A DNA stretch of 46,906 nt, taken from a virus. The stretch covers positions 1 through 46,906 of the IMG/VR virus record IMGVR_UViG_3300020193_001983; one strand, given 5' to 3'. Numbering within the stretch: position 1 is the first letter of the stretch; each line of letters opens with the position of its first letter. A program made the position numbers and the translations under genes. The notes beneath the pieces were generated by a model. The model did not search any database. It was not told the DNA's origin and worked only from the letters and a program-made list of their open reading frames with translations. Of the stretch, positions 33,456-41,199 are shown one piece after another.

Positions 33456-33683
33456 ATGGGAAAAAGTCTAATTGAAGTGTTAGAGCAGCAAGAACTTATA
33501 CAAAAATTGATAGACAATGGTTATGGGGAGTTAGTAGATGCTTTATTAAGTCATGAAGGCAGCACATTTACAAAGGGTGAAAGATTAAATAAAAGTGGCA
33601 CTTGTAGAGTTTTAGGTTGGAAAACCAAGAAACTAGAGGATACATTGGCTGCTTGTCGTAAAGTCTTAGAAAATGATTTTTAA
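33456..33683 (+). CDS. Hypothetical protein (75 aa)
   Basis: Starts MGKSLIEVLEQQELIQ. No family recognised, but it looks like a folded helical domain with KSGTCRVLGWKTKKLEDTLAACR at the end, resembling a helix-turn-helix-like unit. It is convergent with the gp55-like gene, overlapping its stop codon. Confidence 0.65.
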   Translation: MGKSLIEVLEQQELIQKLIDNGYGELVDALLSHEGSTFTKGERLNKSGTCRVLGWKTKKLEDTLAACRKVLENDF

Positions 33684-34219
33684 GTATTGAAACGGTCTTT
33701 ATTGTTAGAAATTTTAGATTTACCTTTGTTTTTGTGATTGACTAGTGCAGGTTCTTTAGCTTGTAAATGTACTCCAAACTTACGCTTAAATTCATTGTAA
33801 TTTTTAGCTCCTCTATATAACTGCCTGTAATGATTCAAAATACAGGTGGTCATGTAGTTGAATGCTTTTCCCTTTATTGGGTCGAAACGGTCTATTTTCT
33901 GCATGCAAATGATTACGAATTCCTGAATTGCTTCTTCTACTTCAACAAAGTTATATTTCCTATATCTGATGATGTTTTCTGCTAATTTGAAGAATGCATT
34001 AATTAATTGTCCTTCTATATCTTCGTAATGTATACATAATATTCTATATTCTTCATTTTTTACGCTAATTATTTCATCTCTTTCAGGTGTAGCGTTTCTT
34101 TTTTGGGCTAATAATAAATCCTCTAATATTAGTTCGTATTTTACTTTATCTTGCTTGGATTGCTTAAACTTAGCAATATTAGCTTCAAAGAGTTTATTGT
34201 CTAAATAATGTGCCTTCAC
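33680..34219 (-). CDS. Late sigma factor (T4 gp55-like)
   Basis: A 179-residue protein. It starts MKAHYLDNKLFEANIAKFK, like the YLDNKxFxxxL opening of T4 gp55. The sigma region 2-like core EAIQEFVIICMQKIDRFDPIKGKAFNYMTTCILNHYRQLYRG (given here as DRFDPIKGKAFNYMTT and ILNHYRQLYR) is well conserved. gp55 directs host RNA polymerase to TATAAATA late promoters, and such boxes lie before several genes in the window. No sigma region 4 is visible, as in T4, where gp33 and the sliding clamp supply upstream activation. Confidence 0.8.
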   Translation of the reverse strand: MKAHYLDNKLFEANIAKFKQSKQDKVKYELILEDLLLAQKRNATPERDEIISVKNEEYRILCIHYEDIEGQLINAFFKLAENIIRYRKYNFVEVEEAIQEFVIICMQKIDRFDPIKGKAFNYMTTCILNHYRQLYRGAKNYNEFKRKFGVHLQAKEPALVNHKNKGKSKISNNKDRFNT

Positions 34220-34234
34220 TTATTCCTTTATATT

Positions 34235-34411
34235 ATGAAAAACCTCTACGAAATATTAACTAATATAGTTATATGTCCAACAATCCCCAAAAATTACAGG
34301 GAATTAAAGGAATATTATTTAAATTATAAACTTACTAATGAATCTGAGGCTATAAGTCTTTTGGAGAAAAAGTATGGAATTAACAGTTCAGATTCTACAA
34401 AACCCGAATGA
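34235..34411 (+). CDS. Hypothetical protein (58 aa)
   Basis: Starts MKNLYEILTNIVICPT at 34235; the longer upstream frame overlaps the gp55-like start. No family recognised; helical, ending in KKYGINSSDSTKPE. The next gene begins within its 3' end. Confidence 0.55.
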   Translation: MKNLYEILTNIVICPTIPKNYRELKEYYLNYKLTNESEAISLLEKKYGINSSDSTKPE

Positions 34412-35204
34412 ATCTGTAGATGAAACTATGAAATCATTGGATGGATTGCCAGTTAGAGTCACAAAGTTTAATTATGGTTTAGATAGAAGCAAATTAATCA
34501 ATGATTCTGCTGCCAAGTCTAATACTGATTGGCAATTGTATCTGGATTCTTCGGAAGTTGTTGTATCTGGATTAGATAATTTACAGTTAGCAACCAGTCA
34601 TATTCAGCTATTGCAAGGTGAAATACTTACCAAACCCATTAGAATATGGAATAAAAATCAGCATAAATTCAAAAATCCAGTCTTCGAAACAATAGAAGGA
34701 GAGTCAGTTTTTTGTGATATGATTATTTACAAGAAGAAAAATGATGTCGAAACAGGTTTAGAAACTTGGAAAAAAACAAAAAACTTGTCTGTTGATTATT
34801 ATTATTATCAAGCTTTAACCAACTTAAAACACAAAAAAACAAAAGAATTTCTAAACTTAGCTGAATATTATCTTTTTAATTCAAAAGACATAATAAAGTC
34901 TACTATGTTGATATATTACATGGCTTTCATCAATCAAGACATTAACAATTTAATATTTTGTTTGTCTAATCACATATTGATGGCTGAGTTTTGGTGCCTT
35001 TTAGGAGATATTTCTTTCAAGAATAATCAGTTTATGAAAGCAATTGCCTTTTATCAGAATGCTATGATTTTAGGTGGAAGAAGACTAAAAGAGGATAAAT
35101 GGCCTATGCATATAACAAAATACAAGGAATATCCAGAAAAGATAATAAATGAAATAAAAGAAATTCAAAATAAATCTAGTTCATTTACAACCACAGTTAC
35201 TTGA
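34374..35204 (+). CDS. GT2-like glycosyltransferase with TPR-like C-terminus
   Basis: A 276-residue protein. The N-terminal 130 residues resemble the small WaaE-like GT2 group: VRVTKFNYGLDRSKLINDSAAKSNTDWQLYLDSSE, quoted here as FNYGLDRSKLIND and WQLYLDSSE, where DSSE replaces the DxDE metal motif. The C-terminal part is helical with tetratricopeptide-like packing (FWCLLGDISFKNNQFMKAIAF). Because the metal motif is changed it may be inactive or use a different chemistry. GGAG stands eight bases before the ATG. Confidence 0.65.
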   Translation: MELTVQILQNPNESVDETMKSLDGLPVRVTKFNYGLDRSKLINDSAAKSNTDWQLYLDSSEVVVSGLDNLQLATSHIQLLQGEILTKPIRIWNKNQHKFKNPVFETIEGESVFCDMIIYKKKNDVETGLETWKKTKNLSVDYYYYQALTNLKHKKTKEFLNLAEYYLFNSKDIIKSTMLIYYMAFINQDINNLIFCLSNHILMAEFWCLLGDISFKNNQFMKAIAFYQNAMILGGRRLKEDKWPMHITKYKEYPEKIINEIKEIQNKSSSFTTTVT

Positions 35205-35542
35205 TCTTCCCATCTGGTTATAGCAATTTGTTTACGACCATTCGGAAGTTCTTTCAATTTCTTTTCTAGATCATTTATATGACAACTGATTACAGACCAA
35301 TTATTTTCAGTTAATTTAGGGAATTCAAGGTCAGGATTAACGACATCACCCATTCCTGGAAAATGTTCTTTAAGCTGTCTTACACCATATTTCAATACAT
35401 CACGATAAAATGGGACATTACAAGGACAACCTGGATTTTGTTCGTATTTAATTATTCCTTCTTTTAGAATTTCTGGTAGACTTCTTCTAAATTCAGGATT
35501 TTGGAGGGCTTGTTTTACTTGTTGTATCGATATTTTTTGCAT
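35165..35542 (-). CDS. Hypothetical protein (125 aa)
   Basis: A soluble protein with an N-terminal helical part and CPCNVPFYRDVLKYGVRQLKEHFPG near residues 38-62, then a beta-type C-terminal part (KQIAITRWEDQVTVVVNELDLF). No family recognised. It overlaps the zinc-ribbon gene upstream by 50 bases, in a leftward run of four overlapping genes. Confidence 0.65.
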   Translation of the reverse strand: MQKISIQQVKQALQNPEFRRSLPEILKEGIIKYEQNPGCPCNVPFYRDVLKYGVRQLKEHFPGMGDVVNPDLEFPKLTENNWSVISCHINDLEKKLKELPNGRKQIAITRWEDQVTVVVNELDLF

Positions 35543-35759
35543 GTTTTTTAAATTTAATTAACCTACCACAATTAGGACACTTATATCTTTGTTGTTGTTC
35601 TATTGTCTTTCCAGGTTGTAATTTTCTATTTTCATCAAATTTAGGAGTAACTGTCATTACAGGTGCAGTTGGATGAACTATAAGGTCTTCAGCAACAGGC
35701 TTTTCTTCCCATCTACTGAAGTGACAAAACTGACAATATAATCTGTATGGTTTAATCAT
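35493..35759 (-). CDS. Small zinc-ribbon protein (88 aa)
   Basis: Two Cys pairs, YCQFCHF near residues 8-14 and KCPNCGR near residues 60-66, predict one zinc ribbon with a long loop between. C-terminal tail is basic. No function assigned. Start overlaps the end of the membrane protein gene. Confidence 0.65.
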   Translation of the reverse strand: MIKPYRLYCQFCHFSRWEEKPVAEDLIVHPTAPVMTVTPKFDENRKLQPGKTIEQQQRYKCPNCGRLIKFKKHAKNIDTTSKTSPPKS

Positions 35760-36066
35760 TTTTTGGTAAATTCACTAAAGTACCAGCCTCAAGATAGTTC
35801 ATAAATTGAGCCATTAAATTAGATAAAACACTTCCCAGACCAGCAGATAGCACTACGTATAATAAATTTTCATAATATAATAAACCTAATGCTAAGCCGA
35901 CCCAAGTTCCACAACATTGATAACATGTAACTATTTGATAAACTTTGCTTCTTAACCATCCTCCAGGCTTTCCCAACCAGTCTCTTAAAGGTGCAAAAAG
36001 TTTACTATCAACTACAATATGAGTAATGCCAATAACACCTAAAATAAAAAGTAAAAAATATTCCAT
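35752..36066 (-). CDS. DUF1360-like membrane protein
   Basis: A 104-residue protein with about three hydrophobic segments (FLLFILGVIGITHIVVD; TWVGLALGLLYYENLLYVVL; LSAGLGSVLSNLM) and the conserved VTCYQCCGTWVG near residues 46-57, typical of the DUF1360 family of small membrane proteins. Function unknown; it sits in the host inner membrane. Confidence 0.65.
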   Translation of the reverse strand: MEYFLLFILGVIGITHIVVDSKLFAPLRDWLGKPGGWLRSKVYQIVTCYQCCGTWVGLALGLLYYENLLYVVLSAGLGSVLSNLMAQFMNYLEAGTLVNLPKND

Positions 36067-36070
36067 AAAA

Positions 36071-36433
36071 TTATCTCCATGAGGTTAAATATAAATGATC
36101 TTTATTTCTACTTATTGTAAAGTTAGTAATATCATTTGATAATTTGCTTGCAATATCAGAATTCAAATTAAAAGTAACATGTTTAGTTATATTATAATCT
36201 ATTCTATCAATTATTATAGTGTCACCAAAGTATTCTTTTAATTTTTCTAGATGTTGTTCGTTTAATGCATTTATCAAATCGATAAGAGATTGAAGTCTCA
36301 TGGTTCTGAGGAATGAAACTCTTTGGCTTAAAAACCATTGGTCAAATATGTAAGAGAAGTCATTAAGCAAAAATCTAACTTCTTTATTGTTAAATATAAG
36401 TTCCTCAATATTTTTGAGATTTATTGTGAACAT
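36071..36433 (-). CDS. Hypothetical protein (120 aa)
   Basis: No family recognised. Mostly helical with a beta-type end (KHVTFNLNSDI, NFTISRNKDHLYLTSW). Its first 14 codons lie in one unit of a 67-bp tandem duplication, so a second copy of its start codon is found upstream, out of frame. First gene of a compact leftward run. Confidence 0.65.
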   Translation of the reverse strand: MFTINLKNIEELIFNNKEVRFLLNDFSYIFDQWFLSQRVSFLRTMRLQSLIDLINALNEQHLEKLKEYFGDTIIIDRIDYNITKHVTFNLNSDIASKLSNDITNFTISRNKDHLYLTSWR

Positions 36434-36525
36434 CTACTATATTAACCAAGTAATCGAAAAATATAAGTTCCTCAATATTTTTGAGATTTATTGTGAACAT
36501 CTACTATATTAACCAAGTAATCGAA
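36392..36525. repeat. 67-bp perfect tandem duplication
   Basis: Two identical 67-base units, 36392-36458 and 36459-36525. Each contains the first codons and upstream region of the 120-aa gene and the sequence before the gp26-like gene. Inside, CTCAA/TTGAG arms form a small hairpin. A recent duplication (or an assembly artefact) is likely because there is no divergence. Confidence 0.9.
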
Positions 36526-36539
36526 AGGAAAAATTAAAC

Positions 36540-37469
36540 ATGGCAGATGAAGTTTTTCGTCAAGTAAATCCAAGCGCACCTCAAATTACAGGAAGAATTC
36601 CGCCCAAATTCAAAGAAGTTTTAGCTAAGTCTAGAGGAGAAGGGTCGCAACAATCTACTCAACAACCACGAAGGGTTGGGAGTGAAAGTTTAGAAGAAAT
36701 AATAAGTGCTTTAAATAACAAAATTTATGATGAACTAGAGTTGCCGTCTAGAGGTTTTTTTTATAAGAATGGATTTGGGCCAGAAGATGGAATTTTGCAT
36801 ATGAGGGCAATGACAGGAGAAGAAGAACAAATTTTAACCACAGAAAGATTAGTTCGAAATGGCCAAGCTATCAATATGATCTTCGGCAGGTGTTTAAAAG
36901 AAAAACAATTCAAACCAGAAAATTTTTTGGTCATTGATAGAACCTATTTGCTAATTTGGCTACGTGGTATTTCATATGGTACAATGTATGAAGTTGAATT
37001 AAAATGTCCAAGCTGTGATAAGAAATTTCCTTTTGCTATTAATTTAGACAGTTTACTTGTAAGAAAGTGCCCTGATGATTTCAAACCACCATTAGAAGGC
37101 AAATTACCAGAAAGCGGCTTGCCTTTCTCATACAAATTGCCTAGTGGTGCTGATGAGGATTCTGTACAGGAGTTTAAGAAACAACATGAACAGAATTTCC
37201 AAGGAGGTTTAGATCAGACTTTATCATGGCGAACAGCTACTTTATTGAATAATATTGGCAAAGTCACTAGCAAAGAAGAGTTGCATGTATTGCTGAAGCA
37301 TTTGCCTATTGGAGATGTTAATTATTTGCGAAATTTGGTAAATGATCCACCATTCGGGGTAGATTCTAAGGTACAAATTACTTGCTCGGAATGTTTCCAC
37401 GATTTCGAGATAGATTTGCCTTATGAAATAAATTTTTTCTTCCCACGTCCCAAAAAGGAGCGTGCATAG
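36540..37469 (+). CDS. Baseplate hub protein (T4 gp26-like)
   Basis: A 309-residue protein of the T4 baseplate gp26 family. The core has ELPSRGFFYKNGFGP, then DGILHMRAMTGEEEQIL (the family's (R/K)xMTxxEE motif) and NFLVIDRTYLLIWLRGISYG. Two CxxC pairs (CPSCDKKF and CSECFHDF) form a zinc ribbon split by a variable region. The N-terminal 50 residues are low complexity. Followed by a small gene that may be its partner. Confidence 0.75.
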   Translation: MADEVFRQVNPSAPQITGRIPPKFKEVLAKSRGEGSQQSTQQPRRVGSESLEEIISALNNKIYDELELPSRGFFYKNGFGPEDGILHMRAMTGEEEQILTTERLVRNGQAINMIFGRCLKEKQFKPENFLVIDRTYLLIWLRGISYGTMYEVELKCPSCDKKFPFAINLDSLLVRKCPDDFKPPLEGKLPESGLPFSYKLPSGADEDSVQEFKKQHEQNFQGGLDQTLSWRTATLLNNIGKVTSKEELHVLLKHLPIGDVNYLRNLVNDPPFGVDSKVQITCSECFHDFEIDLPYEINFFFPRPKKERA

Positions 37470-37478
37470 CTTTTTGGG
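37449..37478 (+). promoter_or_regulatory. Hairpin covering a ribosome binding site
   Basis: Arms CCCAAAAA (37449-37456) and TTTTTGGG (37471-37478) overlap the end of the gp26-like gene and part of the GGGAG ribosome binding site of the next gene. Ribosomes finishing the first gene would open it, which suggests translational coupling. Confidence 0.4.
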
Positions 37479-37486
37479 AGAATATC

Positions 37487-37657
37487 ATGGAAGAACAATT
37501 CTTCTTTAAATATCATATGAAAATGTCCAGGGATGAATTTAGGACTTATCCAATTAATGAAAGAAGGTGGATGATCAAAAGATTCTTAAAACAAAAAGAA
37601 CAAGAAGAAAAAGCCTACGAAACAGCTAAGAAAAATGCCAAAAAAGGCAATAAATAA
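37487..37657 (+). CDS. Small charged protein downstream of gp26-like gene (56 aa)
   Basis: Starts MEEQFFFKYHMKMSRDEF; a basic helical protein ending in a Lys-rich tail (KKNAKKGNK). It sits where T4-like phages often have a small chaperone-type gene with gp26, but no homology is claimed. GGGAG precedes the start inside a hairpin. Confidence 0.6.
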   Translation: MEEQFFFKYHMKMSRDEFRTYPINERRWMIKRFLKQKEQEEKAYETAKKNAKKGNK

Positions 37658-37660
37658 CAT

Positions 37661-38404
37661 ATGGCAACAAAAACAAGAGGCCAAAATCCAGTTATAGGTG
37701 ATACAGTAACGCTGCAAATGTTTGTTTTTAATTCAAATAATTATGCAGAACTGGATTCAATTAACCAAATTCTAATTTATTGGTTAGACCCAAATGCACA
37801 AACAGAATTCAATCCAGATGGCAGAACGTTAATTGAAACTATACCTGGAAGCTCTGTCACCAATCCAGATACGGGAGAATATGAATTAGATTTATATTTA
37901 GACCCATTAGTTTATACTGAAACTGGCAGATATTTGGACGTTTGGGATGTTACATTTGAAAGCGGAGATGCATCCACCGAAATAGAACAATTATTTCAAA
38001 TTTATCCAGATTTATGGTATACAACACCAATCCCGGTAGTCTACGATTTTAATTTCTATTTCCAACCAAACAGAATAAGAAAAGGTAATAAAAAATACAT
38101 TGAAATTCAGATAATTCCAAATGTCCCAACTGCTACTGATTTAGCTACTTACTACGAAAATTTAGCCATCGCATCACAACTTTTAGTGACGATCAAAAAA
38201 AGATGTGGAGATTGTGTGCCATGTGAAGAGGATTTGAATATAATAGTAGATGCCGAGCCAACAACTTACAAAGAAAAGAACAGAGCTTTTTATTTTTTTG
38301 ACACAACTGATTATGACTGCGGGACTTACGACATTTACTTCGAATTGATCTTTGGTGAAAACACCTACGTATCTGATACCAACCAGATTCAGGTTTACGA
38401 TTGA
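37661..38404 (+). CDS. Putative structural protein, Ig-like beta domains
   Basis: A 247-residue acidic, beta-rich protein without a signal peptide. Two similar-sized halves can be seen: residues about 8-118 (GDTVTLQMFVFNSNN to LFQIYPDLW) and about 125-247 (YFQPNRIRKGNKKYIEIQII to VSDTNQIQVYD), each with the strand pattern of an immunoglobulin-like fold. A CGDCVPC cluster near residue 187 may bind metal. Placed after baseplate genes, so likely a virion decoration or baseplate component; no family match. Confidence 0.65.
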   Translation: MATKTRGQNPVIGDTVTLQMFVFNSNNYAELDSINQILIYWLDPNAQTEFNPDGRTLIETIPGSSVTNPDTGEYELDLYLDPLVYTETGRYLDVWDVTFESGDASTEIEQLFQIYPDLWYTTPIPVVYDFNFYFQPNRIRKGNKKYIEIQIIPNVPTATDLATYYENLAIASQLLVTIKKRCGDCVPCEEDLNIIVDAEPTTYKEKNRAFYFFDTTDYDCGTYDIYFELIFGENTYVSDTNQIQVYD

Positions 38405-38427
38405 AAATCAAAATTTTGAAATTTTCC

Positions 38428-38455
38428 TTTACAAAGCAAATTATCGCAATAGAAT
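38428..38455 (+). promoter_or_regulatory. Sigma70-type promoter
   Basis: TTTACA (38428-38433), a 16-base spacer and TAGAAT (38450-38455), placed about 40 bases before the ATG of the GC-rich gene, which also has a GAAGG ribosome binding site. Confidence 0.45.
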
Positions 38456-38496
38456 GTACTGTTGTCCGAAAGATTAACCCATTGAAGGTAAAAAAA

Positions 38497-39684
38497 ATGA
38501 GTAAGCGTTCTCGTCAACGTAAGCGGCGTCAGATGGAATCAGTTGTAAGGCGAGCCACTAATGCAGGGCTTTTAACTCCTAACACGCTGAGTGTAGCGGA
38601 AATTCTGGCAGAAAGGATGTCTGGCGGACATCTTCCCATCAAAGCTGCCTCTTTAGACACATCTAACCTTCGAGAAGTGAAGGAATGGCCTGCTAATTGG
38701 CCATTGTGCCCCAAAGCATTCAATCCAGAAGAATGGCGACGTTCTTTGGAAGCTATGGAACACTACTGTCTTGCTGCCACTGAACCTGGAAAAACCAAGC
38801 CTTGGTTCCAATATCCTAAATTCACGCATCAATATTCCGAGCTTGTCTTTGTGACACCGGAAATGGCCTTAGAACTTTTGGCTTATATGCCGGTTAACCG
38901 TACACTCAAGGAAAAGTGTGCCCAAGCATGTATGCGGGACATTCAGAATGAGCGTTGGATTCAAAGCCATGAATCGATTGCCATTAACACCCAAGGAAAT
39001 ATGCATGATGGTCAACATAGGGCTAAGGGTATTATTCTGGCTGGGCGTGGTTGGCCGATGTACATGACTTGGAATGTTCCGCCAGAAGCGCTTTACATTA
39101 CTGATTCTGGGGCACGGCGTAAGATTAATGAAAAGTTGGGTCTTCTCTATCCTGAAGAGAAGATTACCGCTAACAAGGCGGCTGTTTGCCGTGCCATGAT
39201 GTGGGGTTTGAACCGCAACACTCAGTATTCTGAATCTGAAATTGCTGAGTTCTTTTTGAAATACCATGACGTTATCAATTGGATATCAAGCCGATTGAAG
39301 AACATTCGTGCTGATATTCAGGCAGTGCTTGCCAAGGCGATTCTTTGGTGGGGGGAGGCTGTCGTAGCTCCTTTCGTTGACAGATTTTGCGCAGTACAAT
39401 TTACTGGAGAAGGCGACCCAGCCAAGGCTCTCTACCTATGGACTCAATCAGCCCGTAAGGAAGGAAAAAGAACCTACGCTAATCCATTAGTGTATTATAA
39501 GAAAACCCTTTCTGCTATTACGGCAGCAGCGGCTGGAAAAGAAGCTAAAAAGATTTACCAGAAACAGGGTGACATTTTTGAGTGGGAACAGGGATGGAAG
39601 GTTCCCGACTCTGCTCCATGTAGCGGTAATGTTTGGTTGCCCAAGGTTGAAGAAACTCCTGAAGCTGGCCAAACGGTTAGCTAA
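38497..39684 (+). CDS. ParB-like domain protein, GC-rich
   Basis: A 395-residue protein starting MSKRSRQRKRRQ, a strongly basic tail. The core near residues 155-200 has SIAINTQGNMHDGQHRAKGI and the downstream YITDSGARRKI, the pattern of ParB/Srx-like (DGQHR) proteins common in phages and plasmids. The C-terminal part ends with GEGDPAKALYLW and GDIFEWEQGW, which recur in the smaller gene at 39929. The base composition is plainly higher in G+C than its neighbours (31 of 60 bases in 39001-39060), which suggests recent transfer. An own promoter and ribosome binding site support this. Role uncertain: DNA binding, nuclease or ATP-hydrolysing modification. Confidence 0.65.
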   Translation: MSKRSRQRKRRQMESVVRRATNAGLLTPNTLSVAEILAERMSGGHLPIKAASLDTSNLREVKEWPANWPLCPKAFNPEEWRRSLEAMEHYCLAATEPGKTKPWFQYPKFTHQYSELVFVTPEMALELLAYMPVNRTLKEKCAQACMRDIQNERWIQSHESIAINTQGNMHDGQHRAKGIILAGRGWPMYMTWNVPPEALYITDSGARRKINEKLGLLYPEEKITANKAAVCRAMMWGLNRNTQYSESEIAEFFLKYHDVINWISSRLKNIRADIQAVLAKAILWWGEAVVAPFVDRFCAVQFTGEGDPAKALYLWTQSARKEGKRTYANPLVYYKKTLSAITAAAAGKEAKKIYQKQGDIFEWEQGWKVPDSAPCSGNVWLPKVEETPEAGQTVS

Positions 39685-39698
39685 ATTTTGGAGATATA

Positions 39699-39833
39699 AT
39701 GACAGGTCAAGAGATTTTGCAAAGATTTAAAAATAAGGAAATCTCTTTAGAAGAGGCTAGTGATTTAATCGAAAAGTTAAATCATGCTCGTAAATTTATA
39801 TACAATGAAATATCCTGTTACGTTACCTTATGA
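39699..39833 (+). CDS. Hypothetical small protein (44 aa)
   Basis: Starts MTGQEILQRFKNKEISLEEA after GGAG. A helical two-segment peptide ending in CYVTL. No family recognised. Coupled to the next gene, which begins within its end. Confidence 0.5.
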   Translation: MTGQEILQRFKNKEISLEEASDLIEKLNHARKFIYNEISCYVTL

Positions 39834-39963
39834 ATTATGGATGGAATTGTTGATGCCTGATAATTTAAACCGTTTAGTTCAATTTTTAGAAGAAAATAAA
39901 AACAATTTTTTCAAAAAGGATACAGAAGATGGCACGGCAAACAAGAATTCAAACAATTGTTAG
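39805..39963 (+). CDS. Hypothetical small protein (52 aa)
   Basis: Starts MKYPVTLPYELWMELLMPDN. No strong ribosome binding site; overlaps both neighbours. Helical with an Asn/Lys-rich end. Real coding is probable but not certain. Confidence 0.4.
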   Translation: MKYPVTLPYELWMELLMPDNLNRLVQFLEENKNNFFKKDTEDGTANKNSNNC

Positions 39964-40462
39964 CCAGTTGATGAATGGATGTGTTAAAAAGAAAACAAAA
40001 CCTACAGAACAAGAAATAAAAGATTTCGAAAACAATTATAGAAATGAAATAGCATGGCTTAGAAAAAATGATATGATTCATTATAGTGCTGGAGTTATAG
40101 GGGCTATTGGCAAAGCATATCTTTGGTACGGCAAAGAAAAAATAGAGTCTTTCTTGAACGCTCTTAAACATGGTGATTTTAGGGGTAAAGGTGATCCTGC
40201 ACATGTTTTGTTTATATGGTTAAGTAATAGACAAAGATATGATACTAAATCTGCCTATAGAATGACAGTAGCAGCTATTCGTGCTTATGTTGAAAATAAG
40301 ACTTTGGTAAGAAAGACTAGAGCAGGACAAACAATAACACCAAGTTTACGTCCAGCTAGAACTGACATTTTCGAATGGAATGCAGATTATACAGAAATGC
40401 ATCCAGAAAAGCCAAACCAATACATAAAGAGAAAATATGTCAGAAGTTTTCAAGTTTTGTAA
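39929..40462 (+). CDS. Paralogue of the C-terminal half of the ParB-like protein
   Basis: A 177-residue protein. GKGDPAHVLFIWLSNRQR and later RTDIFEWNADYTEM match GEGDPAKALYLWTQSARK and GDIFEWEQGWK of the 395-aa protein upstream. The DGQHR domain is absent. Its base composition is AT-rich like the rest of the phage, so it is the older, adapted copy. Basic N-terminus (MARQTRIQTIV). It may act as a partner or competitor of the larger protein. Confidence 0.65.
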   Translation: MARQTRIQTIVSQLMNGCVKKKTKPTEQEIKDFENNYRNEIAWLRKNDMIHYSAGVIGAIGKAYLWYGKEKIESFLNALKHGDFRGKGDPAHVLFIWLSNRQRYDTKSAYRMTVAAIRAYVENKTLVRKTRAGQTITPSLRPARTDIFEWNADYTEMHPEKPNQYIKRKYVRSFQVL

Positions 40463-40898
40463 AGGAGAATTATCGCTAGACGCATATAAATTAGACGTTA
40501 TCGAAATTTCTCTGAATATATCAAAAGGAAAACCTGGCAAAAATATAAAAAACAAATTGTTAAATGGTGAATATCAGGTATTAGGCCAATTAGACAACCT
40601 TTGCCAACCTAATAATTCTAAAATAAAAAAAGGCAGAATATGGAACTTGAAATTAATTCACGAAAATAAGTTCTCTATTTTGCCTATTTTGTTTATTGAA
40701 ATAACGGATATCAAAAACGAAAAACATCTTAGGAAATATACCTGGACCTTTTTAGCTGTAAACAAACCCCCCACAGACAATCTAGGACTATTACCTTTTG
40801 AGATTGGAGAAATATCACTAGAAGAACTAATTTTGGAACTTGGCGGAAGGTCATCCAGTAAAGTAATTTTTGATCAAGAAGGAGGATTCACACTATAA
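40437..40898 (+). CDS. Hypothetical protein (153 aa)
   Basis: Starts MSEVFKFCKGELSLDAY, overlapping the end of the previous gene by 26 bases. A beta-rich protein (ILPILFIEITDIKN, YTWTFLAVNK) with a C-terminal acidic segment. No family recognised. Last gene of a rightward run before a late promoter box. Confidence 0.65.
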   Translation: MSEVFKFCKGELSLDAYKLDVIEISLNISKGKPGKNIKNKLLNGEYQVLGQLDNLCQPNNSKIKKGRIWNLKLIHENKFSILPILFIEITDIKNEKHLRKYTWTFLAVNKPPTDNLGLLPFEIGEISLEELILELGGRSSSKVIFDQEGGFTL

Positions 40899-40901
40899 AT
40901 A
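40894..40901 (+). promoter_or_regulatory. T4-type late promoter box
   Basis: Exact TATAAATA just four bases before the ATG at 40906. If used as in T4, transcription would start within or after the start codon, so either spacing differs here or the box serves downstream genes. GGAGG is present upstream of the box. Confidence 0.45.
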
Positions 40902-40905
40902 AATA

Positions 40906-41199
40906 ATGGGATTTAAAGAATGGCTGAAGCAAGATGAGGCCAAAACATGGAGTAGCAAACTCAAAAAAGGGGCTTATTGGGCAGCGGATAAAGCACTTGC
41001 AGCAGCTTCGCCTTTATCCACATTAGCAGCGGCAGGAGCAGGAGGCTATCTAGGATATAATTATGGAAGCACTTTGGATTTTCTACCTAACAAATTAGCC
41101 GCAGCAGCAGTTAGCGCTCCCTTATTAGGGGGTCTGACACATTACAGTTTAAAAGATTTAAGGCATGCAATTCAACAAAAAATGGTTCATTTAAAATGA
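40906..41199 (+). CDS. Small protein with capsid-targeting-like leader and glycine zipper
   Basis: A 97-residue protein starting MGFKEWLKQDEAKTW, one of the leader-bearing set. The middle is Ala/Gly-rich and hydrophobic: AAGAGGYLGYNYGS (a glycine-zipper-like segment) and LAAAAVSAPLLGG, which could insert into membranes. If injected, it might form a membrane passage or help DNA entry (inference). The end overlaps the next ATG. Confidence 0.6.
   Translation: MGFKEWLKQDEAKTWSSKLKKGAYWAADKALAAASPLSTLAAAGAGGYLGYNYGSTLDFLPNKLAAAAVSAPLLGGLTHYSLKDLRHAIQQKMVHLK

Noticed and set aside
40437-40560. Homology between the 72-aa (3363) and 153-aa (40437) proteins through GKPGKN
   Set aside because: Only six residues match and the surroundings do not align; probably chance.
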